Source: Dokdonella sp. (GTDB lineage: Bacteria; Pseudomonadota; Gammaproteobacteria; Xanthomonadales; Rhodanobacteraceae). From it: a DNA stretch of 64,000 nucleotides. The notes beneath the pieces are model-generated. The model made no database searches and was not told the DNA's origin. It worked only from the letters and a program-made list of their open reading frames with translations. Location of the stretch: NCBI GenBank assembly GCA_024707225.1, contig JANQAE010000004.1:558001-622000 (forward strand), in the 5' to 3' direction. The stretch's first letter is position 1. Every line of letters starts with the position of its first letter. The position numbers were made by a program, and so were the translations under genes. Shown here in pieces: positions 29,973-41,738 of this stretch.

Positions 29973-31353
29973 GGCCGGCACGCTCCAGCGGCAGGCGCAG
30001 CCGCGCGACGCAGCCGCGCGCGTCGCTGCGGTTCTCGAGGCTCAGCGTGCCGCCGTGCGCCTCGACGATCTGACGGGCCAGCACCAGGCCGATGCCCGAG
30101 CCGCCCGGCTTGGTCGTGAAAAACGGTACGAACAGGTTGCGGCTCGGCGGCAGGCCGGGACCCTCGTCGCGGATCTCCACGACCGCATGATCGCCCTCGA
30201 CGCGCCAGCGCAGCGCGACCGCGCGGCCGATGCCGAGCGTCGCGTCGACGGCGTTCTGGACCAGGTTGATCAGCGCCTGCTCGATCTGGTCCGGGTCGAT
30301 CGTCAGCCGCAGCGCGGGACCCGGGTCGACGTCGACCGCAATGCGCTGCTCGAGCCGCGCCACGCGCTGCAGCAGCTCGTCGAACGCGACCGGCCGCGGA
30401 CTCGGCGGCGGCAGCCGCGCCAACGCGGTGTAGCGGCCGATGAAGCGCGACAGCGACTCGGCGCGGTCGCTGACGATCGCCAGGCCGCTGGCGGCGTCCT
30501 CGCGCCAGTCTTCGGGCAGCGGGTCGTGCGCGAGGATCTTGGCCAGCGTCGCGGTCATCGAGCGGATCGGCGTCAGCGAATTGTTGAGTTCGTGGCCGAG
30601 TACGCGCAGCAGGCGCTGCCAGGCCAGGCGCTCCTCCTCGCGCAGCGCGCGGCTCAGATCGCTGATGACGATCAGGTCGTGCGGGCGGCCGTCGTCGCGG
30701 AAGCGCGCATGGCGCACCTCCCAGCGGCCGCTGGCGCCCGGAAAGCTGCGCTCGACCAGGCTCACGGTCGGCATGTCGAAGTACTCGGCGAGGCCGAGCG
30801 AGCTGGCCGGGCGGCCGTCGAGCCGGCTGAACTCGGCACCGAGCAGGCGCTCGCCGGCCGCATTGGCGAGCTTGAGGAAGCCCTCGCCGTCGAACGCGAA
30901 CACGGCGACGTCCAGCGTCTCGATGACCTTGCCGAGCAGGGCGCTCTTCTCCTCGACCGCCAGCCGCTGGCTGCGCAGCGTGTCGGCCAGCGCATTGATC
31001 TCCCAGACCACCTCGCCGACCGCGTCGCCGCCGCGCGCGCGCGCGCCGCGCAGGCTGTAGTCGCCCTCGCGCAGCGCCTCGAGCAGGTTCGACAGCGTCT
31101 GCAGCGGATAGATCGCACGGCGCCGCACCTCGATCGCCAGCACCAGCGTCAGCAGCGCGACGCCGCCCCAGGCCAGTGCGGCGATCCACGGCGACAGCAG
31201 ATAGCCGAGCGCGACCGCCAGCGCGACCGACGCCGGCAGCGTCGCCAGCAGCGTCGCGGCCAGCGTGCGCGTCTCGTAGCGCCAGCGCGACGGGGCCGTT
31301 GCGGGTTTCACGCGGCGCGCCCACGGGCGGCGGCGCTCGGATGAGCGCCGCAC
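29962..31353 (-). CDS. NtrY-like sensor histidine kinase with two adjacent membrane helices
   Basis: A 463-residue sensor kinase. Two helices (about 31-52 and 56-74) are joined by only a few residues (LLSPWIA), so almost nothing faces the periplasm. A HAMP-like linker (IYPLQTLSNLLEALREGDYSLRG) and a PAS-like domain (VFAFDGEGFLKLANAAGERLL) follow. The phospho-acceptor His is at about 254 in VLGHELNNSLTPIRSM, and the ATPase core has NLVQNAVDA, RDEGPGLP and GSGIGLVLARQIVEAHGG. The layout is that of intramembrane-sensing kinases, which read the state of a partner membrane protein. Its cognate regulator is the gene just upstream. A GTG start at 31353 was chosen; a GTG at 31311 is possible. Confidence 0.88.
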   Translation of the reverse strand: MRRSSERRRPWARRVKPATAPSRWRYETRTLAATLLATLPASVALAVALGYLLSPWIAALAWGGVALLTLVLAIEVRRRAIYPLQTLSNLLEALREGDYSLRGARARGGDAVGEVVWEINALADTLRSQRLAVEEKSALLGKVIETLDVAVFAFDGEGFLKLANAAGERLLGAEFSRLDGRPASSLGLAEYFDMPTVSLVERSFPGASGRWEVRHARFRDDGRPHDLIVISDLSRALREEERLAWQRLLRVLGHELNNSLTPIRSMTATLAKILAHDPLPEDWREDAASGLAIVSDRAESLSRFIGRYTALARLPPPSPRPVAFDELLQRVARLEQRIAVDVDPGPALRLTIDPDQIEQALINLVQNAVDATLGIGRAVALRWRVEGDHAVVEIRDEGPGLPPSRNLFVPFFTTKPGGSGIGLVLARQIVEAHGGTLSLENRSDARGCVARLRLPLERAGHAA

Positions 31354-31381
31354 CGGTGCCGCCTGCGGAACGGCGCCGGTT

Positions 31382-32778
<1,397 letters not shown>

Positions 32779-32884
32779 GGCGAGGCTCCAGAATCGGTGG
32801 CGCGCAGACGCACCGGAAAGCGCGCGATGCGCGAGGATCACCCGCCGCCGCGCGGGCGGCAAGCCCGCGCGGCGGCGGCGGCAT

Positions 32885-35276
32885 TCATTCGCTGCGCAAG
32901 GCCAGCATCGGATCGGATGCGGCGGCGCGACGAGCCGGCGACAGCGTCGCCAGCGTGACCGCGACCAGCAGAGCGGCGACGACGCCGGCCACGACCGGCC
33001 AACGCCACGGCGTCGCGCCGTACAGGCTGGCGTCGACCAGGCCGGCCACGGCCCAGGCCGCGGCGAGTCCGGTCAGCGCGCCGGCCAGGCCGATGCAGGC
33101 GCCCTCGCCGACGACGCCGCGGGCCAGACGCGCCGGCGCGGCGCCGATCGCGCTGCGCACGGCGTATTCACGGCGGCGCACCGCCAGCAGGAACGACAGC
33201 ACGACCACGGTGCCCATCAGCGCCAGCACGATCGCCAGCGCCGCGAACACGCGGAACGCGGCCTCGGCCAGCCGGAGGCCGGCCAGCGATGCCTGCGCGC
33301 GATCGGCCAGGCGCACGGTATCGAACAGCGGCACACGCGGATCGACGCCGGCGGCGGCGCGCGCGAGCACGTCGGCGGCCGGCACGCCGCCGCTGCCGCG
33401 TGCGAGCACGACCAGAGTCGACGGCAGCGCCGCGTCCTGCGCATGCGGAATCAGGACCAGGCGCTCCGGCTCGGCCAGCGCGCCGCCGTAGCGGACGTCG
33501 TCGAGCACGCCGACCACGCGGCGCGGCGCGGCCTCGCCGTCGCTGCCCAGGTTCAGCGTGCGGCCGAGCACGTCCTCGCTGCCCCAGACCTGCAGCGCCA
33601 GCGCGCGGCTGACCACCGCGACCGGCGGCTGGTCGGCGGCATCGCGCGCGTCGTCGAGATAGCGACCGTGCAGCAGACTCAGGCCGAGAACGTCGGGCAC
33701 CGGTCCGAGGCTGCTGCTCAGCGCGACGCTGATCTCGAACGGACCGCCGGGACGGTCCGCGCGCAGCGCGGTCTGGCGGCGGTAGCGCTGGAACGGCGCG
33801 GCATCGACGAACGCGACCTCGGCCACGCCGGGCTCGCTGCGCAAGGTCTCGCGCAGCCGCTCGGCGAACACGCGGCGCGCGGCGGGATCCGGATAGGCCG
33901 CCTGCGGCAGCGTCAGGCGCGTCGAGGCGACATCGTCGACGCGCAGGCCGAGTGCGCGCGCGCGGGTGTCGGCGGTGCCGGCGCCGACGCACACGGCGAG
34001 CGCGCCGACCACGGTGGCGCGGCGATCTGCAGCGCGGCCAGGCCGCGAATCGCGCGCAGCGCGCCGCCGCTCGCGCCGGTGCGCGCGCTGCTGCGCGTGG
34101 CCGCCTGCGCGTCGACGCGGCGCAGGCGCGGCCATTGCGACAGCGTCATCAGCACCGCGCAGCCGAACACGATCAGCGGCATCCAGCGCAGCGAGGCGCC
34201 GGCGTAGACGAAGCGGCCCTCGAGCTCGCGCGGAATCCAGTCGGCCGAGATCATGCCGACGACGCGGTCGAACACGCTGCCGCCAAGCAGCCAGCCGAGG
34301 CCGACGCCGAGCGCGGCCAGAAACAGATTCGTCGCGAACGCCTCGACGTGCAGGCGGCGCGCGGTGGCGCCGAGCGCGAGCCGCACCGCGAGCTGCGGCT
34401 CGGCCGCGACCTGGCGGATGTTGATCAGCGTCGCGACGTTGGCGAGCACGACCAGCAGCATCAGCAGCGAGGCGACGAACAGCAGGCCGACCGCCGGCCG
34501 CATCGGCCCCATGACCGAATCGATCACGCGCTCGCCGGCGATCGTCCAGCCCGGCAGATAGCGCGAGGCCGGCGCCGCGGCGACCAGGCGCTGGGCGATC
34601 GTCGCCAGCGCGCCGCGCAGGTCGGCCAGATCGGTGCCGGACTTGAAGCGCACGTTGAGCACGTAGGGCCGCGCCTCGTCGAGGTCGGTGTCGAGATTGC
34701 GCGCATGCGCCGACCACAGGTCGCCGCCCATGAAATGGAAGCGGTCCGGCATCACGCCGACCACCGTGTAGAGCGTGTCCTCGACGCGCAGCGCGCGGCC
34801 GAGCACGTCGGCGGCGCCGCCGAAATGCGATTGCCACAGCGCGTGCGAGATCACCACCGTGGTCGCGCCGGCGGTGTCCGCGGCGGACAGGAAGCGGCCG
34901 AGCGCCGGCGCGACGCCGGTCACCTCGCGCGCCGAGGGCTGGGTCTGCACCAGCAGCATGCGGGTCGGGTAACCGTCCGGTCCCTCGAGCGCGACCGGCC
35001 GGCGCGGCTGGCGACCATCCGGTCGAACAGGTCGCTGTCGCGCAGCGTGCGGTATTCCTCGGCGCTGAAGCCGTACAGGCTGCGCGTATCGGCCGACGCG
35101 CGATGCGTCAGCACGCCGAGCCGCGTCGTGTCGTAGGTCCACGGCGAGACGAAGAAGTTGTGCGCGACGGCGATCGCCGCCAGCAGCACGGCCACCGTCG
35201 CGGCCAGCGTCGCGACGGTGACCGCGTTGGCCGCGCGGTGCTTCCAGGCGCTGCGCAGCACCCGCGCCGGACTCAT
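32885..35276 (-). pseudogene. P2: MacB/FtsX-type permease encoded beside the ATPase, two frameshifts
   Basis: The gene starts with ATG at 35276, overlapping the ATPase stop (ATGA). The first 90 residues ([19 protein letters not shown], helix TVATLAATVAVLLAAIAVA) are followed by a frame switch near 35005 and another near 34020. Adding one base at each restores about 797 residues, the length of the other permeases, with FtsX blocks around LLVVLANVATLINIRQVAAEP and VVLSFLLAVRRREYAVRSAI and the tail PARRAAASDPMLALRSE. It is the permease most likely to pair directly with the adjacent ATPase. If the frameshifts are real, the module has lost it. Confidence 0.85.
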
Positions 35277-35959
35277 GCGGCCTTGCCCTCGGCCGCGGCG
35301 CCGTCGATCCAGCCGTCGCGCAGGCGCACGATGCGCTGGGCCTCCTTGGCATAGTCCTCGTTGTGGGTCACCTGGATGATCGTGTGGCCCTGGCGGTGCA
35401 GCTCGTGCAGCAGGTCCATGATCATGCGCGCCTGGCTCGAATGCAGCGCGCCGGTCGGCTCGTCGGCGAGCAGCAGCTTGGGCTTGGTGATGACCGCGCG
35501 CGCGACCGCGACCAGCTGCTGCTGGCCGCCGGAGAGCTGGCTCGGATACAGGTCCTTCTTGCCGACGATCTGGAAGCGGTCGAGCAGATCGGCCACCTGC
35601 GCGGCGCGCTCCTTGGCCGGGACGTCGCGATACTGCAGCGGCAGGTCGAGGTTCTCCCAGACCTTGAGGTCGTCGATCAGGTGGTAGTGCTGGAAGATGA
35701 AGCCGATCTTCTCGCGCTGCAGCGCCTGGCGCTGCTTGGGATTGAGCGTCTCGACGGCGACGCCGTCGAGCGTGTAGCCGCCCTGCCAGTCGTGGTCCAT
35801 CAGGCCGAGCACGTTCAGCAGCGAGCTCTTGCCGGCGCCGGACGGGCCCATCACGCTGACGAACTCGCCCGGTGCGATGTCCAGGCGGATGTTGCGCAGC
35901 ACCCAGCTGCGGCCGCCGGCGAGCGGGAAGGATTTTTCGACGTTGTCGAGATGGATCAT
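35273..35959 (-). CDS. ABC transporter ATP-binding protein of the MacB/LolD type
   Basis: A 228-residue stand-alone ATPase. Walker A is [10 protein letters not shown]-loop GFIFQHYHL, signature [14 protein letters not shown], Walker B KLLLADEP and switch His QVTHNE. The D-loop reads TGALHS, where the family normally has TGALDS or TGNLDS. It powers type VII (MacB/LolCDE-like) permeases, which move substrates by mechanotransmission rather than through a channel. It is the only ATPase in the window against twelve permeases, so it may serve several. It follows P3 by 37 bases and overlaps P2 by four. Confidence 0.93.
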   Translation of the reverse strand: MIHLDNVEKSFPLAGGRSWVLRNIRLDIAPGEFVSVMGPSGAGKSSLLNVLGLMDHDWQGGYTLDGVAVETLNPKQRQALQREKIGFIFQHYHLIDDLKVWENLDLPLQYRDVPAKERAAQVADLLDRFQIVGKKDLYPSQLSGGQQQLVAVARAVITKPKLLLADEPTGALHSSQARMIMDLLHELHRQGHTIIQVTHNEDYAKEAQRIVRLRDGWIDGAAAEGKAA

Positions 35960-35996
35960 GGTCGGTTACCGGGTCGGAAAGGGAAGGAGTGTCGGA

Positions 35997-38414
35997 TCAT
36001 TCCTGCCGCAGCGCGACGACAGGATCGGTGCCGGCCGCGCGGCGCGCCGGCCATAGACAGGCGAGCAGGCCGATCGTGCCGAGCACCAGCGCGACCGCGG
36101 CCAGCGTCGGCAGGTCGAACGTGCCGACCCGGTACAGCCGCGCCGACAGCAGCCGCGCGAACAGCCACGACAACGGCAGGCCGAGCAGCAGGCCGGCGCC
36201 GACCAGCAGCAGGCCCTGCGCGAGCACCTGGCGCAGCACGTGGCCGGCGCGCGCGCCGAGCGCCAGGCGCACGCCGAACTCCGGCACGCGCTGGCGCACC
36301 GTGTAGGCGAGCACCGCGTAGAGGCCGACCGCGGCCAGCAGCAGCGCGGTCGCGCCGAGCAGGCCGAGCAGTGCATTCAGGCGCGTGCGGTCCTTGAGCG
36401 TGTCGGCGACGCGCTCGCCGAGCGTGACGATCGGCCCGAGCGCATCCTTCGGCGCGACCTCCTCGCCGAGCGTCTTCAGCGGCGCGGCCAGCGCGGCCGG
36501 ATCGACCGTCGTGCGCACCGCCAGCGCCGCATACGGCGGCGCCGCGAACGGCTGGTAGACCGCGACGCGATCGGCCACCTCGTCGAGCGAGCGCTGCTTG
36601 AGCGTCGGCGCGACGCCGACGATCGTGACCTCGCGATCGGGACTGTCCGCGCCGGTGCCGATCTTGAAGCGCTGCCCGATCGGATCGGCGTCGCCGAAAT
36701 GGCGCTTCACGAACTGCTCGTCGACCACGGCGACCGGCGCGCCCGTGCGCACGTCCTCGTCGCTGAAGCCGCGGCCGCGCAGGATCGGCATGCCGAGCGC
36801 GGCGAAGTAGCCCGCGTCCACTTTCTGATCGTAGGCGATCGGCTGATCCTTGGCGTCTTCGTTGCCGGGCGCGGTGTAGCTGGTCGTGGCGATGCTGTGG
36901 CCGAACGGAATCATGCTGCCGAGTCCGGCCGCGGCGACACCGGGCAAGGCGCGCACGCGCTCGACCAGCTCGGTCAGGCGCGCGGCGCGCATCTCCGGCG
37001 TCGCGCCGGCCGGCACCAGATCGAACAGGCCGACGTAGAGCAGATGGTCGCGCCGGAAGCCGACGTCCTCGGCCAGCAGGTTCTGCGTACTGCGCAGCAG
37101 CACGCCGATGCCGAACAGCAGCGCGACGGTCAGCGCGACCTGCGCGACGACCAGCGACTTGCGCGCGGTCTGCGCCGCGCCGCTGGCGGTCTGGCGCGAG
37201 CCGCCGCGGCGGATCATGTCGTTGAGATTGCCGCGCTGCACCGCCAGGCCGGCCAGCGCCAGCACGACGCACAGCGCGACCGCGAGCGCGGCCAGCAGCA
37301 GCAAGGTCGGCGCATCGATGCCGATCGCCTGCGGCGTGCCGGTCGGCAGCAGGTCGTAGTGGTGCAGCAGCGCCAGACCGGCCGGCAGCAGCGCGCAGCC
37401 GAGTGCGACGCCGCCGGCGCAGAGGAGCGCCGCCTCGATCAGCGCCGAGCGCGCACGCTGCCACGGCGTCGCGCCGAGCGCGGCGGTGACCGCCGATTCC
37501 TGGCGGCGTCCGAGCGCACGTGCCAGGAACAGGTTGACGACGTTGGCGCCGGTGACCAGCCAGACCATCGACACCGCCAGCAGCATCAGCAGCAGCGCCT
37601 CGCGCCGCTCGCCGGTCCACAGCGCGCGGATCGGCTTGGCCGCCAGCTTGAGGCTGTCGCCGAACGCGCCGTCGAGTTCGGGCAGCGCCTTGGCGATGCC
37701 GTTGAGCTCCTCGCCGACCGGCCCGGGCTCTTCGCCGACGCGCATCCGCGCCAGCGCGCGGGTGCCGTCGAAACTGCCGATGCGCGAGCGCGCGCGGTCC
37801 TCGGCACTGAACGCGAGCGGCATCCAGACGCGGATGTCGCTGGTCGGAAACACGAAGCCCTTCGGCAGCACGCCGATCACGCGGTAGTCCTGGTCCTCCA
37901 GCCGCAATACGCGGCCGACCGCGTCCTCGGCACCGGCGTAGCGCGTCTGCCACTCGTCCCAGGACAGCACGACGCTGCGCGCGGCGCCTTCGGCGACGTC
38001 CTCGCCGGCGAACAGGCGGCCGAGCGCCGGCTGCACGCCGAGCAGGCCGAACACCTGCGGCTCGACCACGGCCGCGTCGAGCGAACCGGTGCGGCGGCCG
38101 GTCTCGTCGCGCAGCACCACGTTCTTCTCGCGCCAGGCGGCGATGCCCTCGAGTCCGCGCGCGGCCTGGCCGATCTCCTCGCGCAGCGGCGTCGACAGCC
38201 CGACGTCGAACGGAATGCCGAGGATGCGCGATTCCACGACCACCAGGCGGTCCGCCTGCGGATACGGCAGCGGCTTGTAGAGCAGGCCGTAGACGACGCT
38301 GAACACGCACGCCAGCGCGCCGAACGCCAGCCCGAGCAGCAGGATCGACACGGCGCTGAAGCCCGGTGCGCGCCACAGGCGGCGGAAGGTCTGGCGAAGA
38401 TCGGACGGGGTCAT
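35997..38414 (-). CDS. P3: ADOP-type ABC transporter permease
   Basis: An 805-residue permease with the duplicated layout: helix 1 FSAVSILLLGLAFGALACVF, first periplasmic domain (LLGVQPALGRLFAGEDVAEG, DEWQTRYAGAEDAVGRVLR), first FtsX block (AVSMVWLVTGANVVNLFLARA, followed by SAVTAALGATPWQRA), helix 5 LVVAQVALTVALLFGIGVLLR, second periplasmic domain and the last FtsX block (AVGLYAVLAYTVRQRVPEFG), ending PARRAAGTDPVVALRQE. It is the first gene of the operon with the ATPase, P2, the regulator and the kinase. A sigma-54-like element and two dyads lie upstream, so it is probably autoregulated by that regulator. Start at 38414. Confidence 0.9.
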   Translation of the reverse strand: MTPSDLRQTFRRLWRAPGFSAVSILLLGLAFGALACVFSVVYGLLYKPLPYPQADRLVVVESRILGIPFDVGLSTPLREEIGQAARGLEGIAAWREKNVVLRDETGRRTGSLDAAVVEPQVFGLLGVQPALGRLFAGEDVAEGAARSVVLSWDEWQTRYAGAEDAVGRVLRLEDQDYRVIGVLPKGFVFPTSDIRVWMPLAFSAEDRARSRIGSFDGTRALARMRVGEEPGPVGEELNGIAKALPELDGAFGDSLKLAAKPIRALWTGERREALLLMLLAVSMVWLVTGANVVNLFLARALGRRQESAVTAALGATPWQRARSALIEAALLCAGGVALGCALLPAGLALLHHYDLLPTGTPQAIGIDAPTLLLLAALAVALCVVLALAGLAVQRGNLNDMIRRGGSRQTASGAAQTARKSLVVAQVALTVALLFGIGVLLRSTQNLLAEDVGFRRDHLLYVGLFDLVPAGATPEMRAARLTELVERVRALPGVAAAGLGSMIPFGHSIATTSYTAPGNEDAKDQPIAYDQKVDAGYFAALGMPILRGRGFSDEDVRTGAPVAVVDEQFVKRHFGDADPIGQRFKIGTGADSPDREVTIVGVAPTLKQRSLDEVADRVAVYQPFAAPPYAALAVRTTVDPAALAAPLKTLGEEVAPKDALGPIVTLGERVADTLKDRTRLNALLGLLGATALLLAAVGLYAVLAYTVRQRVPEFGVRLALGARAGHVLRQVLAQGLLLVGAGLLLGLPLSWLFARLLSARLYRVGTFDLPTLAAVALVLGTIGLLACLWPARRAAGTDPVVALRQE

Positions 38415-38632
38415 GGCGTATCCGGACGGGAAAGGGAGAGCGAAGCGAGCGGCGCAGCGGGCGGCGCACCGGGTATGGCGTCCTCCGCGCCGCGACCGGC
38501 CCTGCGCATCGCCGCCCGCATGGCGACGATGGACACCGCGGGCGGCAGTAGCCGGAGCCGGCAGAGCCGGTGCGGGGCGGCGGAACGGAGCATCGGGACG
38601 GCGCGCAGACGGAGGAAGACCCTTCATGTCTG

Positions 38633-38647
38633 GCACGGAGCATGCCA
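38633..38647 (-). promoter_or_regulatory. Sigma-54-like -24/-12 element upstream of P3
   Basis: On the minus strand TGGCATG-CTCC-GTGC, with the GG and GC pairs ten bases apart as required. The expected transcript start leaves a leader of about 200 bases. The sequence is also part of an inverted repeat (TGGCA-N7-TGCCA). Confidence 0.5.
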
Positions 38648-38708
38648 GCCGCGCCGGTCCTCCATCCACTTGTTCTGTATGGGCTTTCCAAGCGCGTGCC
38701 GGATCGGC

Positions 38709-38748
38709 CTGTCCGCTTCCGGTCAGATCGCGGCCCGGATGCGGACAC
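38709..38748. promoter_or_regulatory. Tandem dyads upstream of P3
   Basis: CTGTCC-N6-GGTCAG (38709-38726) and CGGCCC-N6-GGACAC (38731-38748) each differ by one base from GTCC-N6-GGAC and are 22 bp apart. GGATGCGGACA in the second is nearly identical to AGATGCGGACA upstream of P4. Confidence 0.45.
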
Positions 38749-39172
38749 CGCGCAGATTCCGCTCCGTCTCGAACGTCGGGGTCGCGGCCCGGTCGGGTGT
38801 CACCGGTTCGCAGACCGCGGCCGGCGTGCGCGCGGCGCGCGGCCGCGACCACAGAACGGCCGCGCCCCGCGGCGGGACGGATGCGGCGGCCGCCTGTCGC
38901 ACCGAGCCCGGCGCGCGGATGGCGCGCTCATGCCCGGCGCAGCACGGCCACCGGACCGGATCCGTACGGCGTGCCGGCGGACCGCAGGCCGCGACGCCGG
39001 CGACCGCGAGCGGCACGCGACGCGGCCAGCGTGGTCGGATCGAGGCCGACCCCATCTGGTTGCTGGTCCGGAGCGCGTGCAGTCATCCCTGCCGCCGGCA
39101 AACCGATCCGCACCCCGATCAGCGCAAGGCCCCCGGCGTCATGCCGGTGCTTGCGGGCGACGCGGGCGACGC
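38749..39172. other. Intergenic region between P4 and the P3 control sites
   Basis: Only Arg/Pro-rich open frames without domains are present; no gene, repeat or terminator is supported. Confidence 0.4.
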
Positions 39173-41575
39173 TCAGTCATGCCGCAATGCCTCGACCGGC
39201 GCGGTGCCGGCCGCGCGGCGCGCCGGCAGGTAGCAGGCCCAGGCCGCGATCACGGCGACCAGCAGCACGGCCGCGGCCCAAGTCGTCGGATCGGTGAACG
39301 CCAGGCCGTGCAGACGATCGGCGATCAGCCGCGCCAGCGGCAGGCCGGCCAGCACGCCGAGCAGCGTGCCGAGCACGATCAGCCGGGCGCCCTGCCCCAG
39401 CACCAGACGGCCGACCCGCGACGGCGAGGCGCCCAGCGCCATCCGCACGCCGAGTTCGGCGGTGCGCCGGCGCACCGCGAAGCTCAGCACCGCGGCGAGG
39501 CCGAGCGCGGCCAGCAACAGCGTCAGCAGCGCGAACGTGCCGAGCGCCGCGAGCAGCGAGCGCTGCGCGGCCAGCGTCTCGCCGACCAGGGCGGCCAGCG
39601 GCCGGTTGACGCCGATGTCGGCGTCCGGCGCGAGCGCGCGCACGCGCTGGCGCACGATCTCGGCCAGCGCGCCGACGTCGCCGTCGGTGCGCGTGACCAG
39701 CCAGAAGATCGGCAGCGGCGCGTCGGCGATCTGGTAGACCGTGGGCAGATTGTCTTCTTCGTCGAGGCGCTCGTGCTTGACCGTGCGTGCGACGCCGACG
39801 ATACGCGCCGGTCGCGTCGCACCCTGCGCGTCGATCGGCACGTCGACCATCGCGCCGAGCGGATCGACGCCGCGCAGGTAGCGATCGACCCAGGCCTGGT
39901 CGACGACGACCGGACTGGCCGCGCCCAGATCGGACGCCTCGAAGCCGCGGCCGGCGACCAGGCCGATGCCGAGCGTCTCGAAGTAGCCCGGTCCGACCTG
40001 GCGCGCGCGCGCCTGCACCGGATCGGGCTGGCCGCGCGTGCGGAAGCCCGAGACGGTCTCCCACTGGCTGAACGGCGGCGCCGTCGCGATCGCGACGCGG
40101 CGCACGCCCGGCAGACTCGCGACCTCGCTGCGCAGCGTCTCGACCAGCGGCCTGTAGCGCGCCTCGTCGGTGGCCGGGTCATAGCGGCGGCCGCTGATGC
40201 TGACACCGGCCGGATCGACCACGGTCAGCAGCACGCCTGCGGCGTCGAAGCCGCGGTCCACCTGCATCAGATTGACCGCGCTGCGCAGCAATAGACCGGC
40301 GCCGCCGAGCAGGATCGTCGTCAGCATGACCTGGGCGACGATCATCGCCGGCCGCACGCGGCCCAGACCACTGACGGCCGCGCGCGTCGACAGGCCGCTC
40401 GCGCGGCGCGAGACCGCGGCCGCGACCAGGCCGCTGCCGAGTGCGGCCGCCGCAACGATGCCGCCGGCGACCAGCGCCGCCCAGCCGAAACCCACGCCCT
40501 GCGGCAGCGCATCGGGCAGCATCTCGTAATGGCGCGCCAGCGCCAGACCGGCCGGCGTCAGCGCGAGACCGGCGAGCAGGCCGAGCAGCACCGGCGGCGC
40601 CAGGTCGGCGACGATGCCGCCGACGATCGCGCGCTCGCCGGCGCCGATCGCGCGGCGGATCTCGAACTCGCGCGCGCGGCCGAGCAGCCGGTCCAGATTG
40701 AGGTTGACCAGGTTGGCGACGACCACCGCCATCAGCAGCAGCGCGGCCAGCTGCAGCAGCGCCAGCGCACGCCAGTGTCCGGCCGCGTAGCGCTCGCGCC
40801 AGGCGCGCGCATCGGCGCGCAGGCCCGCGTTCTGCAGCAGGCCGGCCACGCTCGGGTCGGCCGCGAAGATCGCCTGCAGCCGCTCGGCGGCCTGGGCGAC
40901 GCCGATGCCCGGCGCGAGCCGCGCGACGACGTCCAGATCGCCGACGTTGCCGCCGTCGGACTGCGCGCGCTCCTCGGCGCTCATCAGGTACGGCCGCCAG
41001 GCGTCGACCGAGGCATCCGGAAACACGAAGCCGGCCGGCATCACGCCGATCACGGTGTAGGCGCGATCCTCGAAACGGACTTCGCGGCCGATCACGGCCC
41101 GATCGGCGCCGAACCGGGCGCGCCAGGCCGCGTCGGACAGCACCAGCACCGCATCGGCGCCGGACGCGAGATCCGCATCCGCGTAGAGACGCCCCAGCGC
41201 CGGCTGGACGCCGAGCACGCCGGACAGATCCGACGTGGTCCGCGCGACGCGCCAGCGCTGGCCGCCCTCGTCGGCGCGCAGCTGCTGCGCGACGCGATAG
41301 CCGAGCGCGCCGGCGAAATGCGCGCTGTCCTCGGCCAGATGCGCGCGCAGGCGCTCGGTCAGGCCGACCTCGAAGCCGAACTTGACCAGGTCCGCGCGCA
41401 GCTCGACCAGCGCCTCGCCGTCGGCGTACGGCAATGCCTTCCAGCGCAGCGCGTGGATCGCGGTGAACGCGGTCGCGTTGACGGCGACGACGATCGCGAC
41501 CAACACGGCGACCATCAGCGCGAAGCCCGGCGAACGGAACGCACGGCGCAGCGGCAGCGGGAATCGGAGGCTCAT
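39173..41575 (-). CDS. P4: ADOP-type ABC transporter permease
   Basis: An 800-residue permease of the same design: helix 1 FALMVAVLVAIVVAVNATAF, first periplasmic domain (GVLGVQPALGRLYADADLAS), first FtsX block (AVVVANLVNLNLDRLLGRAR, EFEIRRAIGAGERAIV), helix 5 MIVAQVMLTTILLGGAGLLLR, second periplasmic domain and last FtsX block (GLAAVLSFAVRRRTAELGVR), ending PARRAAGTAPVEALRHD. The ATG at 41575 leaves a leader of about 30 bases from the predicted sigma-54 start; a GTG three codons earlier is possible. It seems to be a single-gene unit under its own promoter and dyads. No ATPase is next to it. Confidence 0.9.
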   Translation of the reverse strand: MSLRFPLPLRRAFRSPGFALMVAVLVAIVVAVNATAFTAIHALRWKALPYADGEALVELRADLVKFGFEVGLTERLRAHLAEDSAHFAGALGYRVAQQLRADEGGQRWRVARTTSDLSGVLGVQPALGRLYADADLASGADAVLVLSDAAWRARFGADRAVIGREVRFEDRAYTVIGVMPAGFVFPDASVDAWRPYLMSAEERAQSDGGNVGDLDVVARLAPGIGVAQAAERLQAIFAADPSVAGLLQNAGLRADARAWRERYAAGHWRALALLQLAALLLMAVVVANLVNLNLDRLLGRAREFEIRRAIGAGERAIVGGIVADLAPPVLLGLLAGLALTPAGLALARHYEMLPDALPQGVGFGWAALVAGGIVAAAALGSGLVAAAVSRRASGLSTRAAVSGLGRVRPAMIVAQVMLTTILLGGAGLLLRSAVNLMQVDRGFDAAGVLLTVVDPAGVSISGRRYDPATDEARYRPLVETLRSEVASLPGVRRVAIATAPPFSQWETVSGFRTRGQPDPVQARARQVGPGYFETLGIGLVAGRGFEASDLGAASPVVVDQAWVDRYLRGVDPLGAMVDVPIDAQGATRPARIVGVARTVKHERLDEEDNLPTVYQIADAPLPIFWLVTRTDGDVGALAEIVRQRVRALAPDADIGVNRPLAALVGETLAAQRSLLAALGTFALLTLLLAALGLAAVLSFAVRRRTAELGVRMALGASPSRVGRLVLGQGARLIVLGTLLGVLAGLPLARLIADRLHGLAFTDPTTWAAAVLLVAVIAAWACYLPARRAAGTAPVEALRHD

Positions 41576-41615
41576 CGTCGGCACCGGAGTTCGAGACAGG
41601 GACGATCTAATGGCA

Positions 41616-41630
41616 GCAGGGAACGTGCCA
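41616..41630 (-). promoter_or_regulatory. Sigma-54-type -24/-12 promoter of P4
   Basis: On the minus strand CTGGCACG-TTCC-CTGCT: the -24 box is perfect and the -12 box differs from TTGC by one base, with the correct ten-base GG-GC spacing. The predicted start is about 30 bases before the P4 ATG. Confidence 0.65.
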
Positions 41631-41700
41631 GCACCCGCGGCCGGCTACCGCGTTGTGCGGAAACGGTTTTCCGGCCTCGTTTGCGGCACTGCGTGCCGAT

Positions 41701-41738
41701 GCGTCCAGATGCGGACAGCGCCGCCGCGAATGCGTACA
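41701..41738. promoter_or_regulatory. Tandem dyads upstream of P4
   Basis: GCGTCC-AGATGC-GGACAG (41701-41718) has a perfect GTCC-N6-GGAC core. A second half-site, AATGCGTACA, lies 21 bp further on (41729-41738). The core unit ends exactly 70 bases from the -24 box, the same distance as at P1. Confidence 0.5.
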
